From: Actinomycetes bacterium | GTDB taxonomy: Bacteria > Actinomycetota > Acidimicrobiia > Acidimicrobiales > Ilumatobacteraceae | Direction: 5' to 3' | DNA: 64,000 bases | Assembly: GCA_025359865.1 (NCBI GenBank) | Contig: JANYDH010000185.1 | Span: 1 to 64,000, forward strand | Shown: positions 52,364 to 61,397 of the stretch, in pieces | How the letters are laid out: each line of letters begins with the position of its first letter | How positions within the stretch are numbered: position 1 is the first letter of the stretch | Notes under the pieces: model-generated | The model's input: the letters and a program-made list of their open reading frames with translations, nothing else | What the model was told of the DNA's origin: nothing | The model's database searches: none | Made by a program: the position numbers and the translations under genes

Positions 52364-53205
52364 GCGGCTTCATCGACGATCTTTCGGGCGATGTCGGGGC
52401 GCCTGGTGTACACGCCGTCCATCCCGATCGAGGTGAGATAGCTCAGCGTCGCAGGATCGTCGACGGTCCAGGTGAACGAGGCCAGCCCATGATCGTGCGA
52501 CCATTGCAACGATGCAGCCGTCGGCTTGCGGTCGGCGTTGTACGGCGGCTGGCCGATCGGCACCGGTGAACACCATGCTTGGCCTGAAGCCTGGGCGGCG
52601 CGCAGTACCGGCACCATCGCGTCGGTGACCGTGGTGGCCACCTCCGGGCACAGCGCCTTGAACTGCTCGACGGCCCGGTCGGTGTCGGACGAGAGGTACA
52701 CATTGCTGGTTCGACCCAGTCGGCGAAGCAGTGTGCACATCGCCTGGGGTGCCGACCCGGTATTGTCCTTGAACTCGAGTGAGGTCAGTCGATCGGGAAA
52801 CTCGGTGAGAATTGCCTCGATGGTCGGGATCGTTACGCCGGTGCCGCGCAGTGGAAAGTCGTTGTTCGGGCCGGCGAAGTGCCATGCCGCGTCGAGGGAC
52901 TGCAGTTCGGCAAGTGTCTTTTCGATCACGAGGCCTGACCCATTCGTCGTCGCATCCACGGTGTCGTCGTGAATCGCGACCAGCACCCCGTCAGAGGTGA
53001 TGTGCACATCGGCATCGTTCACGTCGGCCCCCGCGGCAAACGACGCGCGCATGGCAGCGAGCGTGTTGGCCGGGCCCAACCCTTCCCCCCCGGCGTGAGC
53101 GATCACGAGCATCTTCGACTGCTGGAATGGGCTCGGGGGGCATGACGCCGTGGTCGGCGGTGAAGACCCGCAATCGGCAAGCGTCAGGACACAGGCGAGA
53201 ATCAC
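52357..53205 (-). CDS. Glycerophosphodiester phosphodiesterase family lipoprotein
   Basis: This exported GDPD-fold protein has about 282 residues. A lipobox LADC near residue 12 follows a hydrophobic stretch, so it is probably a lipoprotein. The catalytic region has IAHAGGEGLGPANTLAAM and HITSDGVLVAIHDDT. The usual HRG and PENT are HAG and PANT, so one metal-binding Glu is replaced by Ala; activity may be changed. With the GTG start at 53205 the signal peptide lacks a basic n-region; an in-frame CTG further upstream would add RR. A 7-bp repeat covers the stop. Confidence 0.75.
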   Translation of the reverse strand: MILACVLTLADCGSSPPTTASCPPSPFQQSKMLVIAHAGGEGLGPANTLAAMRASFAAGADVNDADVHITSDGVLVAIHDDTVDATTNGSGLVIEKTLAELQSLDAAWHFAGPNNDFPLRGTGVTIPTIEAILTEFPDRLTSLEFKDNTGSAPQAMCTLLRRLGRTSNVYLSSDTDRAVEQFKALCPEVATTVTDAMVPVLRAAQASGQAWCSPVPIGQPPYNADRKPTAASLQWSHDHGLASFTWTVDDPATLSYLTSIGMDGVYTRRPDIARKIVDEAAG

Positions 53206-53337
53206 CAGCGCCGATGAGCACGGACGGCGTTGCAGAAGGATCTACAACATTGACACACCGGTGGTTGCAAGTGGCCGCGGGCGAAGGGTCGTCGAGATGA
53301 CACGGATTCTTCGCGCAGGTTGCGTAGCGTCGCGTCT

Positions 53338-54447
53338 GTGACGGAGCGGAATGAGGTGAGCGAGCCGCGCCGCGCCGCCCTGCGTGGTGCCGCAGTTGCC
53401 GTGGTGGTGGCCACACTCTCCATTGTCGGCCTGACGGTCTTCGGCCAATCCGCTAGTCGGTCCGGTACGACCAATACCGGTACGACCAATACCGGTACGA
53501 CCACGATCACGGTCGCCTCCCCGACGGCAGTGGCAACGGTTGCTCCGCTTACGACGGTGGCCGCAACCGTCACGACGCTCATTGCGCCCACCCCGACGGT
53601 CATTGCGCCGACCACGACCGTTATTGCGCCGACGACGACCGTCATTGCGCCCACCACGACCGCGACCCCGAGTTCGGCACCCGTTTCGGTCACAGTGGTG
53701 TCCGACCAGACCTCTTTGACGGGCGATCCGCCCGCAGTCGATGCAGCCTCCTACGTCGTGTACGAACCGAGTACGCAGCGCTGGCTGGCAGAGCTTGGCG
53801 CCGACACAACACGCCCGGTGGGCAGCGTCATGAAGTTGCTCACCGCGTACGTGGTGATGCAAGCGGGCGATCCCGAACGGATCGTCACGGTGCCGAACCT
53901 GCAGGTCGATGCCAGCGAGTCGGCAATCGGGCTCTACGCCGGCGAGCAACTCTCGCGGGCGGTGCTGCTTCGCGCGACGCTGATCGTCAGCGCGAACGAC
54001 GCAGCGCGGACACTTGCTCTCGACGTCGGCGGCACTACCGATGCGTTCGTTGGCCAGATGAACGCCGCAGCGGCGTCACTCGGTCTCGGGGGCACTGTTG
54101 CCGCCAACCCGATCGGCCTCGACGCGACAGGTGCCCATTCGACCGCTCGTGACATGGCGACGCTTGCTGCGCTGTTGATGCAGGACCCAACCTTCCGGGC
54201 CACGGTTGCTCGTACGAGCGCTACCTTGCACGGCACGACCTTTGCCAGTACCAACGACTTGTTGTTGCGGTACCCGGGTGCCGACGGCGTCAAGACCGGA
54301 CACACCACCCGTGCCGGCTATTGCCTCGTTGGCTCCGCCACCCGTGATGGCCGGCAAGTGATCGTGGTGGTACTCGGCTCTTCATCGAACGACGCGCGGG
54401 TCGCGGCGGAGTCAGCGTTGTTCGACTGGGCCTTCGCGCAACCATGA
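53338..54447 (+). CDS. D-alanyl-D-alanine carboxypeptidase (peptidase S11)
   Basis: This penicillin-binding protein has about 369 residues. The catalytic triads are SVMK in GSVMKLLTAYVV, SAN in VSANDAARTL, and KTG in DGVKTGHTTRAG. An N-terminal transmembrane/signal helix (VAVVVATLSIVGLTVFG) is followed by a Thr-rich spacer with three VIAPTTT repeats. It trims the D-Ala from peptidoglycan stem peptides. The start GTG 53338 is used; no SD is seen, so the transcript may be leaderless. It diverges from the GDPD gene. Confidence 0.9.
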   Translation: MTERNEVSEPRRAALRGAAVAVVVATLSIVGLTVFGQSASRSGTTNTGTTNTGTTTITVASPTAVATVAPLTTVAATVTTLIAPTPTVIAPTTTVIAPTTTVIAPTTTATPSSAPVSVTVVSDQTSLTGDPPAVDAASYVVYEPSTQRWLAELGADTTRPVGSVMKLLTAYVVMQAGDPERIVTVPNLQVDASESAIGLYAGEQLSRAVLLRATLIVSANDAARTLALDVGGTTDAFVGQMNAAAASLGLGGTVAANPIGLDATGAHSTARDMATLAALLMQDPTFRATVARTSATLHGTTFASTNDLLLRYPGADGVKTGHTTRAGYCLVGSATRDGRQVIVVVLGSSSNDARVAAESALFDWAFAQP

Positions 54448-54514
54448 GCGAGCGGTGCAGACTCCCGAACCGAGAGTATTACCCTCGCGTATCAAGCAAT
54501 GTATATTCGTAACC

Positions 54515-55429
54515 ATGCCGGGTTCAGACTCGCCGACGGAACTCATCGACTACGCTCGCAACCTTGCGTCCGGTTCTTGGGCGGAACTCGGTGTGCCCGG
54601 TCGGGCGAGGTCGCACACCAACTGGGCAGTCGATCTCGAACCGCTGATCCTGTTTACTGCGTGGCTCGGTGACCGAGACACCCGGCTGCTCGACGAGGCA
54701 ACGCAGTGGTGCATTCGCAACGTGCGCCTGGTGTCGAAGACGCGGTTGAAGAACCTCGTCGCAATGCAACCCGATGAGGTTGGACTGGCGTTCGGCGTGC
54801 TCGCTGCCACCGTCGAAGCCGCGACCGGTGTGCCTTGGCCGGCAGCGACAGTGCCACGCGAGTTCAACGCCAGCGACATGTCGATGTCACCATCATTTAC
54901 TCGTCCGGGCCTGGTCTGGCTGCGAATGCGGGCGATGTTCGGCATCGGGGCCCGAGCCGAGATCCTCCGGTGCATGTTATGTGATCACGAAGCGCTAGGC
55001 GTGGCTCGTCTTGCGGTGGTAACCGGTTACACCAAACGCAACGTGGCCGATGAATGTGAAGTACTGCAACGTGCCGGCGTGCTTGCGGTGCGAACGCTGG
55101 GGAACCGCTTCTACTACTCGCTCGCCCGACGTACGGAACTGTTGTCATTCGTCGGCGAATTGCCGGGCGTTTTGCCGAATGGCACTGCGGTGTTCAACGT
55201 TGCTCGCGGGTTGGTCACACTGGAACATGGGGCCGAGGTCTTGACCGAGCGCACGCTCACGATTCAAGCTCGCCGCACGGTTCGACTCTTCCAAAGCGAT
55301 CTCGCCGACCTGGACATCGCGAAGCCGTCAGACGACGTTTCCACCACTGAGCTCTGGCCGCTGCTTCACCAACTCGGCGCGCGACATCTAGGCGCGTGGT
55401 CAATCGGGCAGTGGCCCTCAGCAACCTGA
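54515..55429 (+). CDS. Putative winged-helix DNA-binding protein of unknown function
   Basis: This protein has about 304 residues. The N-terminal half contains Leu/Trp-rich helices (WAVDLEPLILFTAWLGD, RNVRLVSKTRLKNL). Near residue 170 a winged helix is suggested by LRCMLCDHEALGVARLAVVT, then YTKRNVADECEVLQRAGVLA and a wing (VRTLGNRFYYSL). The AT-rich 60 bp upstream, unusual here, may be its promoter. No family is recognised; it may be a transcriptional regulator of a type limited to Actinobacteria. Confidence 0.6.
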   Translation: MPGSDSPTELIDYARNLASGSWAELGVPGRARSHTNWAVDLEPLILFTAWLGDRDTRLLDEATQWCIRNVRLVSKTRLKNLVAMQPDEVGLAFGVLAATVEAATGVPWPAATVPREFNASDMSMSPSFTRPGLVWLRMRAMFGIGARAEILRCMLCDHEALGVARLAVVTGYTKRNVADECEVLQRAGVLAVRTLGNRFYYSLARRTELLSFVGELPGVLPNGTAVFNVARGLVTLEHGAEVLTERTLTIQARRTVRLFQSDLADLDIAKPSDDVSTTELWPLLHQLGARHLGAWSIGQWPSAT

Positions 55430-55504
55430 ATCGAGGTCATTGCGGCGGGTGCATCGGAGGCGATCAGCGCGACGATCCGCGCCGATCACGCCCAGACTGA
55501 CGGA

Positions 55505-55729
55505 GTGATCGCAGAAGGAATGTTACTCGGCGACAATCTCATCGTCTGGTTGTTGCTCGCTCTCGGCGGTGCGTTGTTCGCCGGCAACGTGATGGCGCTT
55601 GTCAAGCCACCACCACAGCGTCGCAGCGAGGGCGACCTGGAACGGGCGCCGCGCACCCGAAGCATCGTCATGGCTGCTGTGGGATTCGTGGTCGCCGCGG
55701 CAGCGTTGGGCGCGCTACTGGCGAAGTAG
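55505..55729 (+). CDS. Small two-helix membrane protein
   Basis: This protein of about 74 residues has two transmembrane helices (about 10-33 and 54-72) separated by a charged loop, KPPPQRRSEGDLERAPRTRS. The start may be GTG 55505, with GACGGA just upstream, or ATG 55520. It ends 8 bp before the end of the convergent saccharopine-dehydrogenase-like gene. No family is recognised. Confidence 0.6.
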   Translation: MIAEGMLLGDNLIVWLLLALGGALFAGNVMALVKPPPQRRSEGDLERAPRTRSIVMAAVGFVVAAAALGALLAK

Positions 55730-55737
55730 CCCAACCA

Positions 55738-56802
55738 TCACTCAGCGAACAGCCGGCCCGTGGGTGTGGCAAGGAACCCCGCGAACGGGATTTCTTCCTG
55801 CTTGAGTAGGCCACGGCGTGGCAACGTACCTTCGCGGACCATTTCGATCACGGCGGCCACGGAGCCGGCCGTCGTCCAGGCAATTGCGGTGTTGCGCGCA
55901 CCGACGACCGATTTGGGTAGGTACGAACGGACGAACTCGAGGCGACGAAGGCGACCGTCGATCAACCCCTCGGACGAGACATGCACGAACACGACATCGT
56001 CGGCGACGGGCGGCTTTGCGTTTGTGAGGATTTCGCCCGCCAACCCTCGCCGTTCCCGCATCAGGAGTTCATGGAAAAAGAAGTTCATCAGGTCCATATG
56101 GCCCGGGTACCGGATGGTCTTGTAGTCGATGTTGGCGACAATCCCGTGGTAGGTATCGCACATCGTGCCCAGACCACCGGAGGTCGTGAAGGCCTCGAGT
56201 TGGGTGCCATCCACGTACAGCAACTCGCGCCACTCCATCGCAGACACCCATTTTCGCTGACCCTCCTCCAGCACCTCGCAGTCGTTCAGGTATTCGTTGA
56301 CCACGCCCTCTGGTGACCAGTTGAAGGCGTAGCCGAGCAGACCGGTGGGGTGTTGCGGCAGCGCACCGACACGCATCCGGACGGAGCGGCACGTGTCGAA
56401 CGACGCCACCTGCGAGGCAGCAACGATGCTGACGAACCCGGGCGCGAGGCCGCACTGCGGCGCCATGAGTCCGGCAGAGGTCTTGCTCAGTTCGACGATC
56501 GCCTGGGTGGTGGAAACATCCTCGGTGAGATCGAAGTAGTGGATGCCGAGCCCGTGGGCGATCTCGGCGACGGCGCGATTGAGGTGGTACGGCAGACACG
56601 ACAGCACAGCCTCGCTATCGGCAAGTTCGACGCGTAGCGCTTCGGCATCGGTGAGGTCTGTGATGCGGACAGAGAACGAGGTGTGGTGTTTGGGCGGGTG
56701 CTGGTCGATACCCGTGACCTGGAAACCGGCCTGATGGAGAAAGTTTGCGGCCAAGAGACCGACCTTGCCCAGGCCGAGTACTGCGACAGTGCCGAACGAC
56801 AT
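55738..56802 (-). CDS. Saccharopine dehydrogenase-like oxidoreductase
   Basis: This 354-residue NAD(P)-binding protein opens TVAVLGLGKVGLLAANFL (GxGxxG), has AVLSCLPYHLNRAVAEIAHG and YFDLTEDV, and then PQCGLAPGFVSIVAA, the pattern of saccharopine dehydrogenase C-terminal/LYS9-like and carboxynorspermidine dehydrogenase proteins. It probably acts on an amino-acid adduct in lysine or polyamine metabolism. No lysine-pathway gene neighbours it, so the substrate is not known. Confidence 0.8.
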   Translation of the reverse strand: MSFGTVAVLGLGKVGLLAANFLHQAGFQVTGIDQHPPKHHTSFSVRITDLTDAEALRVELADSEAVLSCLPYHLNRAVAEIAHGLGIHYFDLTEDVSTTQAIVELSKTSAGLMAPQCGLAPGFVSIVAASQVASFDTCRSVRMRVGALPQHPTGLLGYAFNWSPEGVVNEYLNDCEVLEEGQRKWVSAMEWRELLYVDGTQLEAFTTSGGLGTMCDTYHGIVANIDYKTIRYPGHMDLMNFFFHELLMRERRGLAGEILTNAKPPVADDVVFVHVSSEGLIDGRLRRLEFVRSYLPKSVVGARNTAIAWTTAGSVAAVIEMVREGTLPRRGLLKQEEIPFAGFLATPTGRLFAE

Positions 56803-56882
56803 GAGCTTCTGACCAATCTTGCCGGATGCACCGGGTGGTGCCAGGGGCTTTCTACCACGTTGGAACTCCGCTACATTTCGGC

Positions 56883-58628
56883 TCAGTTCTCGACGTAGCG
56901 CCTGACGGTGGTCTTCTTGCCTTTGAACTTGGCGCTACGCAGCAGTGACACCACTTCTTCGACCGAATCGTCGGGTACACCGACGATGGAGAAGTGTTCG
57001 GCGATCTTGATCGGGCCGATTTCGCGACCAGTGAGGTTGGTCTCGTTGGCGATTGCGCCAACGAGATCCTGCGGGCGCACGCCATCCTTACGGCCGACAC
57101 CGATGTACAACCGGCCGCCGCCATCCTTGCCACCTGCACCGCTTCGACTTCCCCCGCTGGCCGACCTCGACCGATCGGGTTTGTCGCCGGAGTACTTCGT
57201 TTCTGCACGGGGGGCGCGCTCGCGCTCGATCCGCTGTGACGCATCGGGGATCTCGCGTTCATCAACGGTCGCACCACCGGCTGCATGGACCAGCTTCACC
57301 GCAGCCAACGCGAGTTGATCGATACCGAACTCGTCGGCGAGAGCGTCGATCACGGCTGCGTACTTCTGCAGATCGTCCGACTGCAATGCGTCGCGCAGTG
57401 TGGCGATGGTGGTCTCGATCTGTTTGGCGCGCAGGTCGGCGACCGTTGGCACTTTCTCGATCGCGATCTTGCGCTTCGTCAACCGCTCAATGTTGCTGAG
57501 CAGTCGTTGCTCGCGAGGTTCTGCCAGTGTGATTGCGACGCCTTCTCGGCCGGCCCGGCCGACGCGCCCAATACGGTGCACGTAGGCCTCGGGCGCTGAC
57601 GGAACGTCGTAGTTGACGACGTGCGTGAGTGAGTCGATGTCGAGACCGCGGGCGGCTACGTCGGTAGCCATCAACAGTTCCGCCGTACCACTGCGCACCC
57701 GGCTCATCACGCGGTCGCGTTGCTCTTGGCTCATCCCGCCGTGCAACGCCTCGGCCCGGTAGCCGCGGCCGTTCATGGTCTCGGTGAGCTGATCGACTTC
57801 GTCACGCGTACGGCAGAACACGATGGCCGCGGCGGGGGTCTCGACGTCGAGAATCCGCCCGAGCGCCGCTGCCTTGTGGGCGCGCTGCACCACGTAGGCG
57901 ACTTGGCGGATGCGTGGCGTGTGGGCGAGCGAACTGCTGCCGAGACCGATTTGGATCTTCAGTGGATCGCGCAGGTGACGCTTCGAGATGGCGTGGATGC
58001 GTGGCGGAATGGTGGCCGAGAACAGCACCGTCTGACGGGTCTTCGGAGTGGCGTCGAGGATGGCCTCGATGTCTTCCGCGAAGCCCATGTCGAGCATCTC
58101 ATCGGCCTCGTCGAGCACCACCATCTCGATCTTGTCGAGCGGCAGGGTCTTGCGGGCGATGTGGTCGAGCGCTCGCCCGGGCGTGGCGACCACCACGTGC
58201 ACGCCACCCGACAGTGCTTGCAACTGGCGACCGATCGGCTGGCCGCCGTAGATCGGCAGCACGCGTGCGCCGAGGTCACGGCCGTACTTGTACATCGCCT
58301 CGGACACCTGTACTGCAAGCTCACGCGTGGGTACGAGAATCAATGCGATCGGCTCGGGACGACCACCGGTTTGCTCGAGCCGCTGAAGGATCGGCAACGC
58401 GAACGCTGCGGTCTTTCCGGTACCGGTTGCTGCCTGCCCGACCAGGTCTCGGCCTTGCAGCAGCAGCGGAATGGTTTCGCGTTGGATCGGCGTGGGCTCT
58501 TCGTATCCGAGGCGGGTCAGCGCAGCAAGTAGCTCGGGACGAAGCCCGAGCTCGGCGAAGCCGTCGGTCTCTGTGTGGTCTGGTGTGTGGTCGCGATCGG
58601 CCGCGTCGTCTGTAGTCGGTTCACTCAT
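56883..58628 (-). CDS. DEAD-box ATP-dependent RNA helicase with C-terminal DbpA-type RNA-binding domain
   Basis: This helicase of about 581 residues has the Q motif PTPIQRETIPLL, Walker A ATGTGKTAAF, DEAD as VLDEADEMLD, SAT as FSATIPP, and HRIGRVGRAGREG. The C-terminal 75 residues (YIGVGRKDGVRPQDLVGAI, then IAEHFSIVGVPD) form the DbpA/CsdA-like RRM that targets 23S rRNA in relatives. The central linker is Arg/Ser-rich. The start ATG 58628 is chosen over an open upstream stretch that lacks helicase features. It is likely to act in ribosome assembly or cold adaptation. Confidence 0.93.
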   Translation of the reverse strand: MSEPTTDDAADRDHTPDHTETDGFAELGLRPELLAALTRLGYEEPTPIQRETIPLLLQGRDLVGQAATGTGKTAAFALPILQRLEQTGGRPEPIALILVPTRELAVQVSEAMYKYGRDLGARVLPIYGGQPIGRQLQALSGGVHVVVATPGRALDHIARKTLPLDKIEMVVLDEADEMLDMGFAEDIEAILDATPKTRQTVLFSATIPPRIHAISKRHLRDPLKIQIGLGSSSLAHTPRIRQVAYVVQRAHKAAALGRILDVETPAAAIVFCRTRDEVDQLTETMNGRGYRAEALHGGMSQEQRDRVMSRVRSGTAELLMATDVAARGLDIDSLTHVVNYDVPSAPEAYVHRIGRVGRAGREGVAITLAEPREQRLLSNIERLTKRKIAIEKVPTVADLRAKQIETTIATLRDALQSDDLQKYAAVIDALADEFGIDQLALAAVKLVHAAGGATVDEREIPDASQRIERERAPRAETKYSGDKPDRSRSASGGSRSGAGGKDGGGRLYIGVGRKDGVRPQDLVGAIANETNLTGREIGPIKIAEHFSIVGVPDDSVEEVVSLLRSAKFKGKKTTVRRYVEN

Positions 58629-58701
58629 GTCGCTCCCAGGGTAACCGGGCGCGCCCGATGCCGGTCGGATAGCAGTCAGACTCGTCGGACGGCGAGGGAC
58701 G

Positions 58702-59088
58702 TCATGCGCGAGCGATGGTGACGGCCACCGGATGCCCCGCAACGAGTGCCGTGAGATCGTCGGGATCGCTTGTCAACACGATGGGGTCTGGCTGCGAGAC
58801 CGCGAATGCAGCGACGATTGCGTCAGTGGCGGAGATCGTGGTCGCCCGGCCTGTACGAGTACGCATCAGCGCAGCATCGCGGCCGAGTTGCTCGGTGACG
58901 TCGCGAATCTGGCACATTCGCAAGAGTTGGTTCTCGTGGAAGTCGCAGCGATGTTCTCCGGTTAGCGACTCGGTCAGTACCGCGACGGGAACCTGGGCTG
59001 GCCACAGTCCACGATTGCGCAGTTCCGTCAGGCGGGCGCGTTGGCCAGCGAGAGCGGTGACCCCTCCGCTGTCGAGGATGAGCGTCAT
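58702..59088 (-). CDS. PIN-domain toxin (VapC-like)
   Basis: This PIN-domain nuclease has about 128 residues. The acidic active-site residues are in LILDSGGVTAL (Asp), AVLTESLTG (Glu), SATDAIVAAF (Asp) and VLTSDPDDL (Asp). These make a complete four-acid centre expected to cut RNA. Its ATG (59088) overlaps the stop of the upstream small gene (ATGA), the usual toxin-antitoxin arrangement. Confidence 0.85.
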   Translation of the reverse strand: MTLILDSGGVTALAGQRARLTELRNRGLWPAQVPVAVLTESLTGEHRCDFHENQLLRMCQIRDVTEQLGRDAALMRTRTGRATTISATDAIVAAFAVSQPDPIVLTSDPDDLTALVAGHPVAVTIARA

Positions 59089-59279
59089 GCGCTTCTCTGT
59101 CGGCGCGTGCCTGTGCGGACAGTGGGCTGAGGAATCACCAACTCGTCGACCCATGCCATGGCAGCGGCGCGCTCACCAGCGGGGATTGGTCCGAGTTCCA
59201 GGTCCAACTCTTTGAGATAGGCGTCGAGGGCCTCGATCTTGCTGCGCAATCGGGTCTGTACGGACCGCCCACTGGTCAT
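59085..59279 (-). CDS. Putative antitoxin of the PIN toxin
   Basis: This 64-residue protein, MTSGRSVQTRLRSKIEALDA onward, is charged and ends DELVIPQPTVRTGTRR-like, as VapB-type antitoxins do; a DNA-binding fold is not clear. Its stop overlaps the toxin start. The pair sits between the DEAD-box helicase and a divergent SDR gene. The start ATG 59279 lacks an obvious SD; a longer frame exists upstream but overlaps the SDR gene. Confidence 0.65.
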   Translation of the reverse strand: MTSGRSVQTRLRSKIEALDAYLKELDLELGPIPAGERAAAMAWVDELVIPQPTVRTGTRRQRSA

Positions 59280-59354
59280 TGGGGAAGATCGCTCGGGTAC
59301 GGTGCCGTCGAACGAAACAGACCTCACCACGGTGAGCGGCAATGGAGGATGGCA

Positions 59355-60185
59355 ATGGGGGATCGGCTGGCTGGCAAGGTGGCGGTCATCACAGGTGGTT
59401 CGAGCGGTATCGGCGAAGGCACGGTGCGGCGGTTCGTCGAGGAAGGCGCGCGGGTGGTCATCGCCGACTTCCAGGTGCCAGAGGGTGAGGCGCTCGCTGC
59501 ATCGCTCGGTGATGTCACCCGGTTCATCCGTACCGACGTGACCAACGAAGCCGACGTTGCGGCGGCGGTCGATCTGGCCGTGAGTGAGTTCGGTGGGCTC
59601 GATGTGATGTTCAACAATGCTGGCATCATCGGGGCCGTCGGCTCGATCGCCGAGACCACGGCCGAGGCGTGGGATGCAACGATCGCGGTGTTGTTGCGCG
59701 GCGTGTTCCTCGGTGTCAAGCACGCGGCACGGGTGATGATCCCGCAGAGTTCTGGTGTGATTCTGTCGACGTCCAGCACCGCCGGCATTCTCGGTGGGCT
59801 CGGCCCGCATGCCTACACCGCTGCCAAGCATGCGGTGATCGGGCTGACGAAGTCAGTTGCCGCTGAACTCGGGCAATACGGAATCCGCGTCAACGCCATC
59901 GCTCCGGGAAACACCGTGACGGCGATGACGGCCTCGGCAGCCGGAGATCATACCGATCATGAGCGGATCGCCACGCACATCGCCGCCTCATCACCGCTCG
60001 GCTATGCGGGCTTCCCTGTCGACATTGCGAATGCGGCCGTGTATCTGGCAAGCGACGAGGCACGCTACGTCAGCGCCCATTGCCTCATCGTCGATGCCGG
60101 CCAGACCGGTGCCGGGTCCTCGCGGAACCGGTTCCATCAGGGCCCGAGCGTCATCATCCGCGAAGCCGGTAAGCGCGAGCGCTAA
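59355..60185 (+). CDS. SDR family oxidoreductase
   Basis: This 276-residue short-chain dehydrogenase has ITGGSSGIGEGTVRRF, IADF at the end of beta-2 (NAD-type Asp), NNAGIIG near residue 85, and YTAAKHAVIG as the catalytic motif. GGAGG lies 6 bp before ATG 59355, so that start is preferred to ATG 59349. It is probably part of the lipid/steroid catabolic set at the right end. It converges with the alcohol dehydrogenase gene, whose stop is 20 bp away. Confidence 0.88.
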   Translation: MGDRLAGKVAVITGGSSGIGEGTVRRFVEEGARVVIADFQVPEGEALAASLGDVTRFIRTDVTNEADVAAAVDLAVSEFGGLDVMFNNAGIIGAVGSIAETTAEAWDATIAVLLRGVFLGVKHAARVMIPQSSGVILSTSSTAGILGGLGPHAYTAAKHAVIGLTKSVAAELGQYGIRVNAIAPGNTVTAMTASAAGDHTDHERIATHIAASSPLGYAGFPVDIANAAVYLASDEARYVSAHCLIVDAGQTGAGSSRNRFHQGPSVIIREAGKRER

Positions 60186-60205
60186 CGCAGGCGCGCGGCG
60201 CTGGC

Positions 60206-61237
60206 TCAGCGGCGAGGGTCGACCAGCACCTTGGTCTGCGCGCTGGCGCCGCTCGCTAGATCTGCCAACGCACCGTGGAGTTCGTCGAGCCCGATGGTGG
60301 CGGAATGCATCTCCTCGACGCGCACGCGCCCATCGGCGATCATGCCCATGGTCATCTCGAACTCCTCATGCAAGTACGCCAGCGATGAGGTGACGGTGAT
60401 CTCTTTGATCAGCCATGAACTCGGGTTGATCGACGCATCCTGGTCGGCCAGCCCGATCAGACACATCGACCCGCCGCGGCGGGCGAGGTCGACAGCGCGT
60501 TGGATGGTCTGTGGCCGCCCAACACACTCGTAGACGATGTCAGCGCCGAGACCCTTGGTGCATTCGTTGATCACTGCATCGGCCTCTTCTGGTGTGACTG
60601 CTTTCGTGGCGCCGAGTGCGAGGGCCAGCGCGCGCCGTTGCGCGTTGGGCTCGATCACGATCAGTTCTCCCGCTCCGGCGGCCTTGACCCACTGCATCGT
60701 CGTGAGACCGATCGGGCCGGCACCTTGCACGACGGCACTATCGCCGAGCCGGATCCCGCTTCGACGTACGGCATGGAACGCCACCGTTGCCGGTTCGACC
60801 TGGGCGAGTTGTTCGTCGGTGAGCGCTGAATTGGCCTTCAACAACCGGGATGCGCCAACAGCGATTCGAGGAGCGAAGCCACCATGGTGCGGAGCGAGCG
60901 GGTCTCGTCCGAGGGCGGCCATGAACGTCAGTAGACAGCGCGTGCTTTGGCCAGCACGGCACGCTTCGCATTGCCCACACGCAGGCGGAACCGCGACGAC
61001 GACGCGGTCGCCCTCGCTGAGCCGTTGGACCTCGCGTCCGACTGCGGAAACGGTGCCAGTCCACTCGTGGCCGCAGATCGCAGGGTTGTAGAATGCCCCG
61101 GACTGGTATGCGTGGATGTCGGTGCCGCAGATCCCGCAATACGCGATGTCGACAACGGCTCCGGCAGCGGCGGGTTCCGGCTCGGGGAACTCGCGGAGTT
61201 CAACAGTGTGCTTTCCGGTGATCAGTGCAGCTTGCAT
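60206..61237 (-). CDS. Zinc-dependent medium-chain alcohol dehydrogenase
   Basis: This MDR-family dehydrogenase has about 343 residues. The catalytic zinc ligands are Cys in YCGICGTDIH and His in GHEWTGTV. The structural zinc site is CGQCEACRAGQSTRC. The Rossmann motif is VVQGAGPIGLTTMQW. It resembles threonine/sorbitol-type dehydrogenases. The start ATG 61237 is chosen because MQAALITGKHTVELREF is a typical N-terminus. It diverges from the Rieske gene; the 160 bp between them hold an 8-bp palindrome. Confidence 0.9.
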   Translation of the reverse strand: MQAALITGKHTVELREFPEPEPAAAGAVVDIAYCGICGTDIHAYQSGAFYNPAICGHEWTGTVSAVGREVQRLSEGDRVVVAVPPACGQCEACRAGQSTRCLLTFMAALGRDPLAPHHGGFAPRIAVGASRLLKANSALTDEQLAQVEPATVAFHAVRRSGIRLGDSAVVQGAGPIGLTTMQWVKAAGAGELIVIEPNAQRRALALALGATKAVTPEEADAVINECTKGLGADIVYECVGRPQTIQRAVDLARRGGSMCLIGLADQDASINPSSWLIKEITVTSSLAYLHEEFEMTMGMIADGRVRVEEMHSATIGLDELHGALADLASGASAQTKVLVDPRR

Positions 61238-61344
61238 AATGTGTGAGTCTCGCACTGCCGCCGACGACCTACATGGTCGGAAGTACTCGCGGCCTTCGGT
61301 GACGACTGCTTGCGCCATGACAGAGGGATGGACAAGAACTAACC

Positions 61345-61352
61345 AACCGGTT
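61345..61352. promoter_or_regulatory. Palindromic AACCGGTT upstream of the Rieske oxygenase gene
   Basis: AACCGGTT sits in ACTAACCAACCGGTTAATAA, about 45 bp before the Rieske start and 110 bp upstream of the divergent alcohol dehydrogenase. An overlapping TAACC...GGTTA pairing extends it. Its form resembles TetR-type operators of actinobacterial catabolic clusters. No regulator gene is in view. Confidence 0.35.
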
Positions 61353-61397
61353 AATAATGGGCACCTGGATCTTGATCAACCAAGGGAGCGTTGCATA

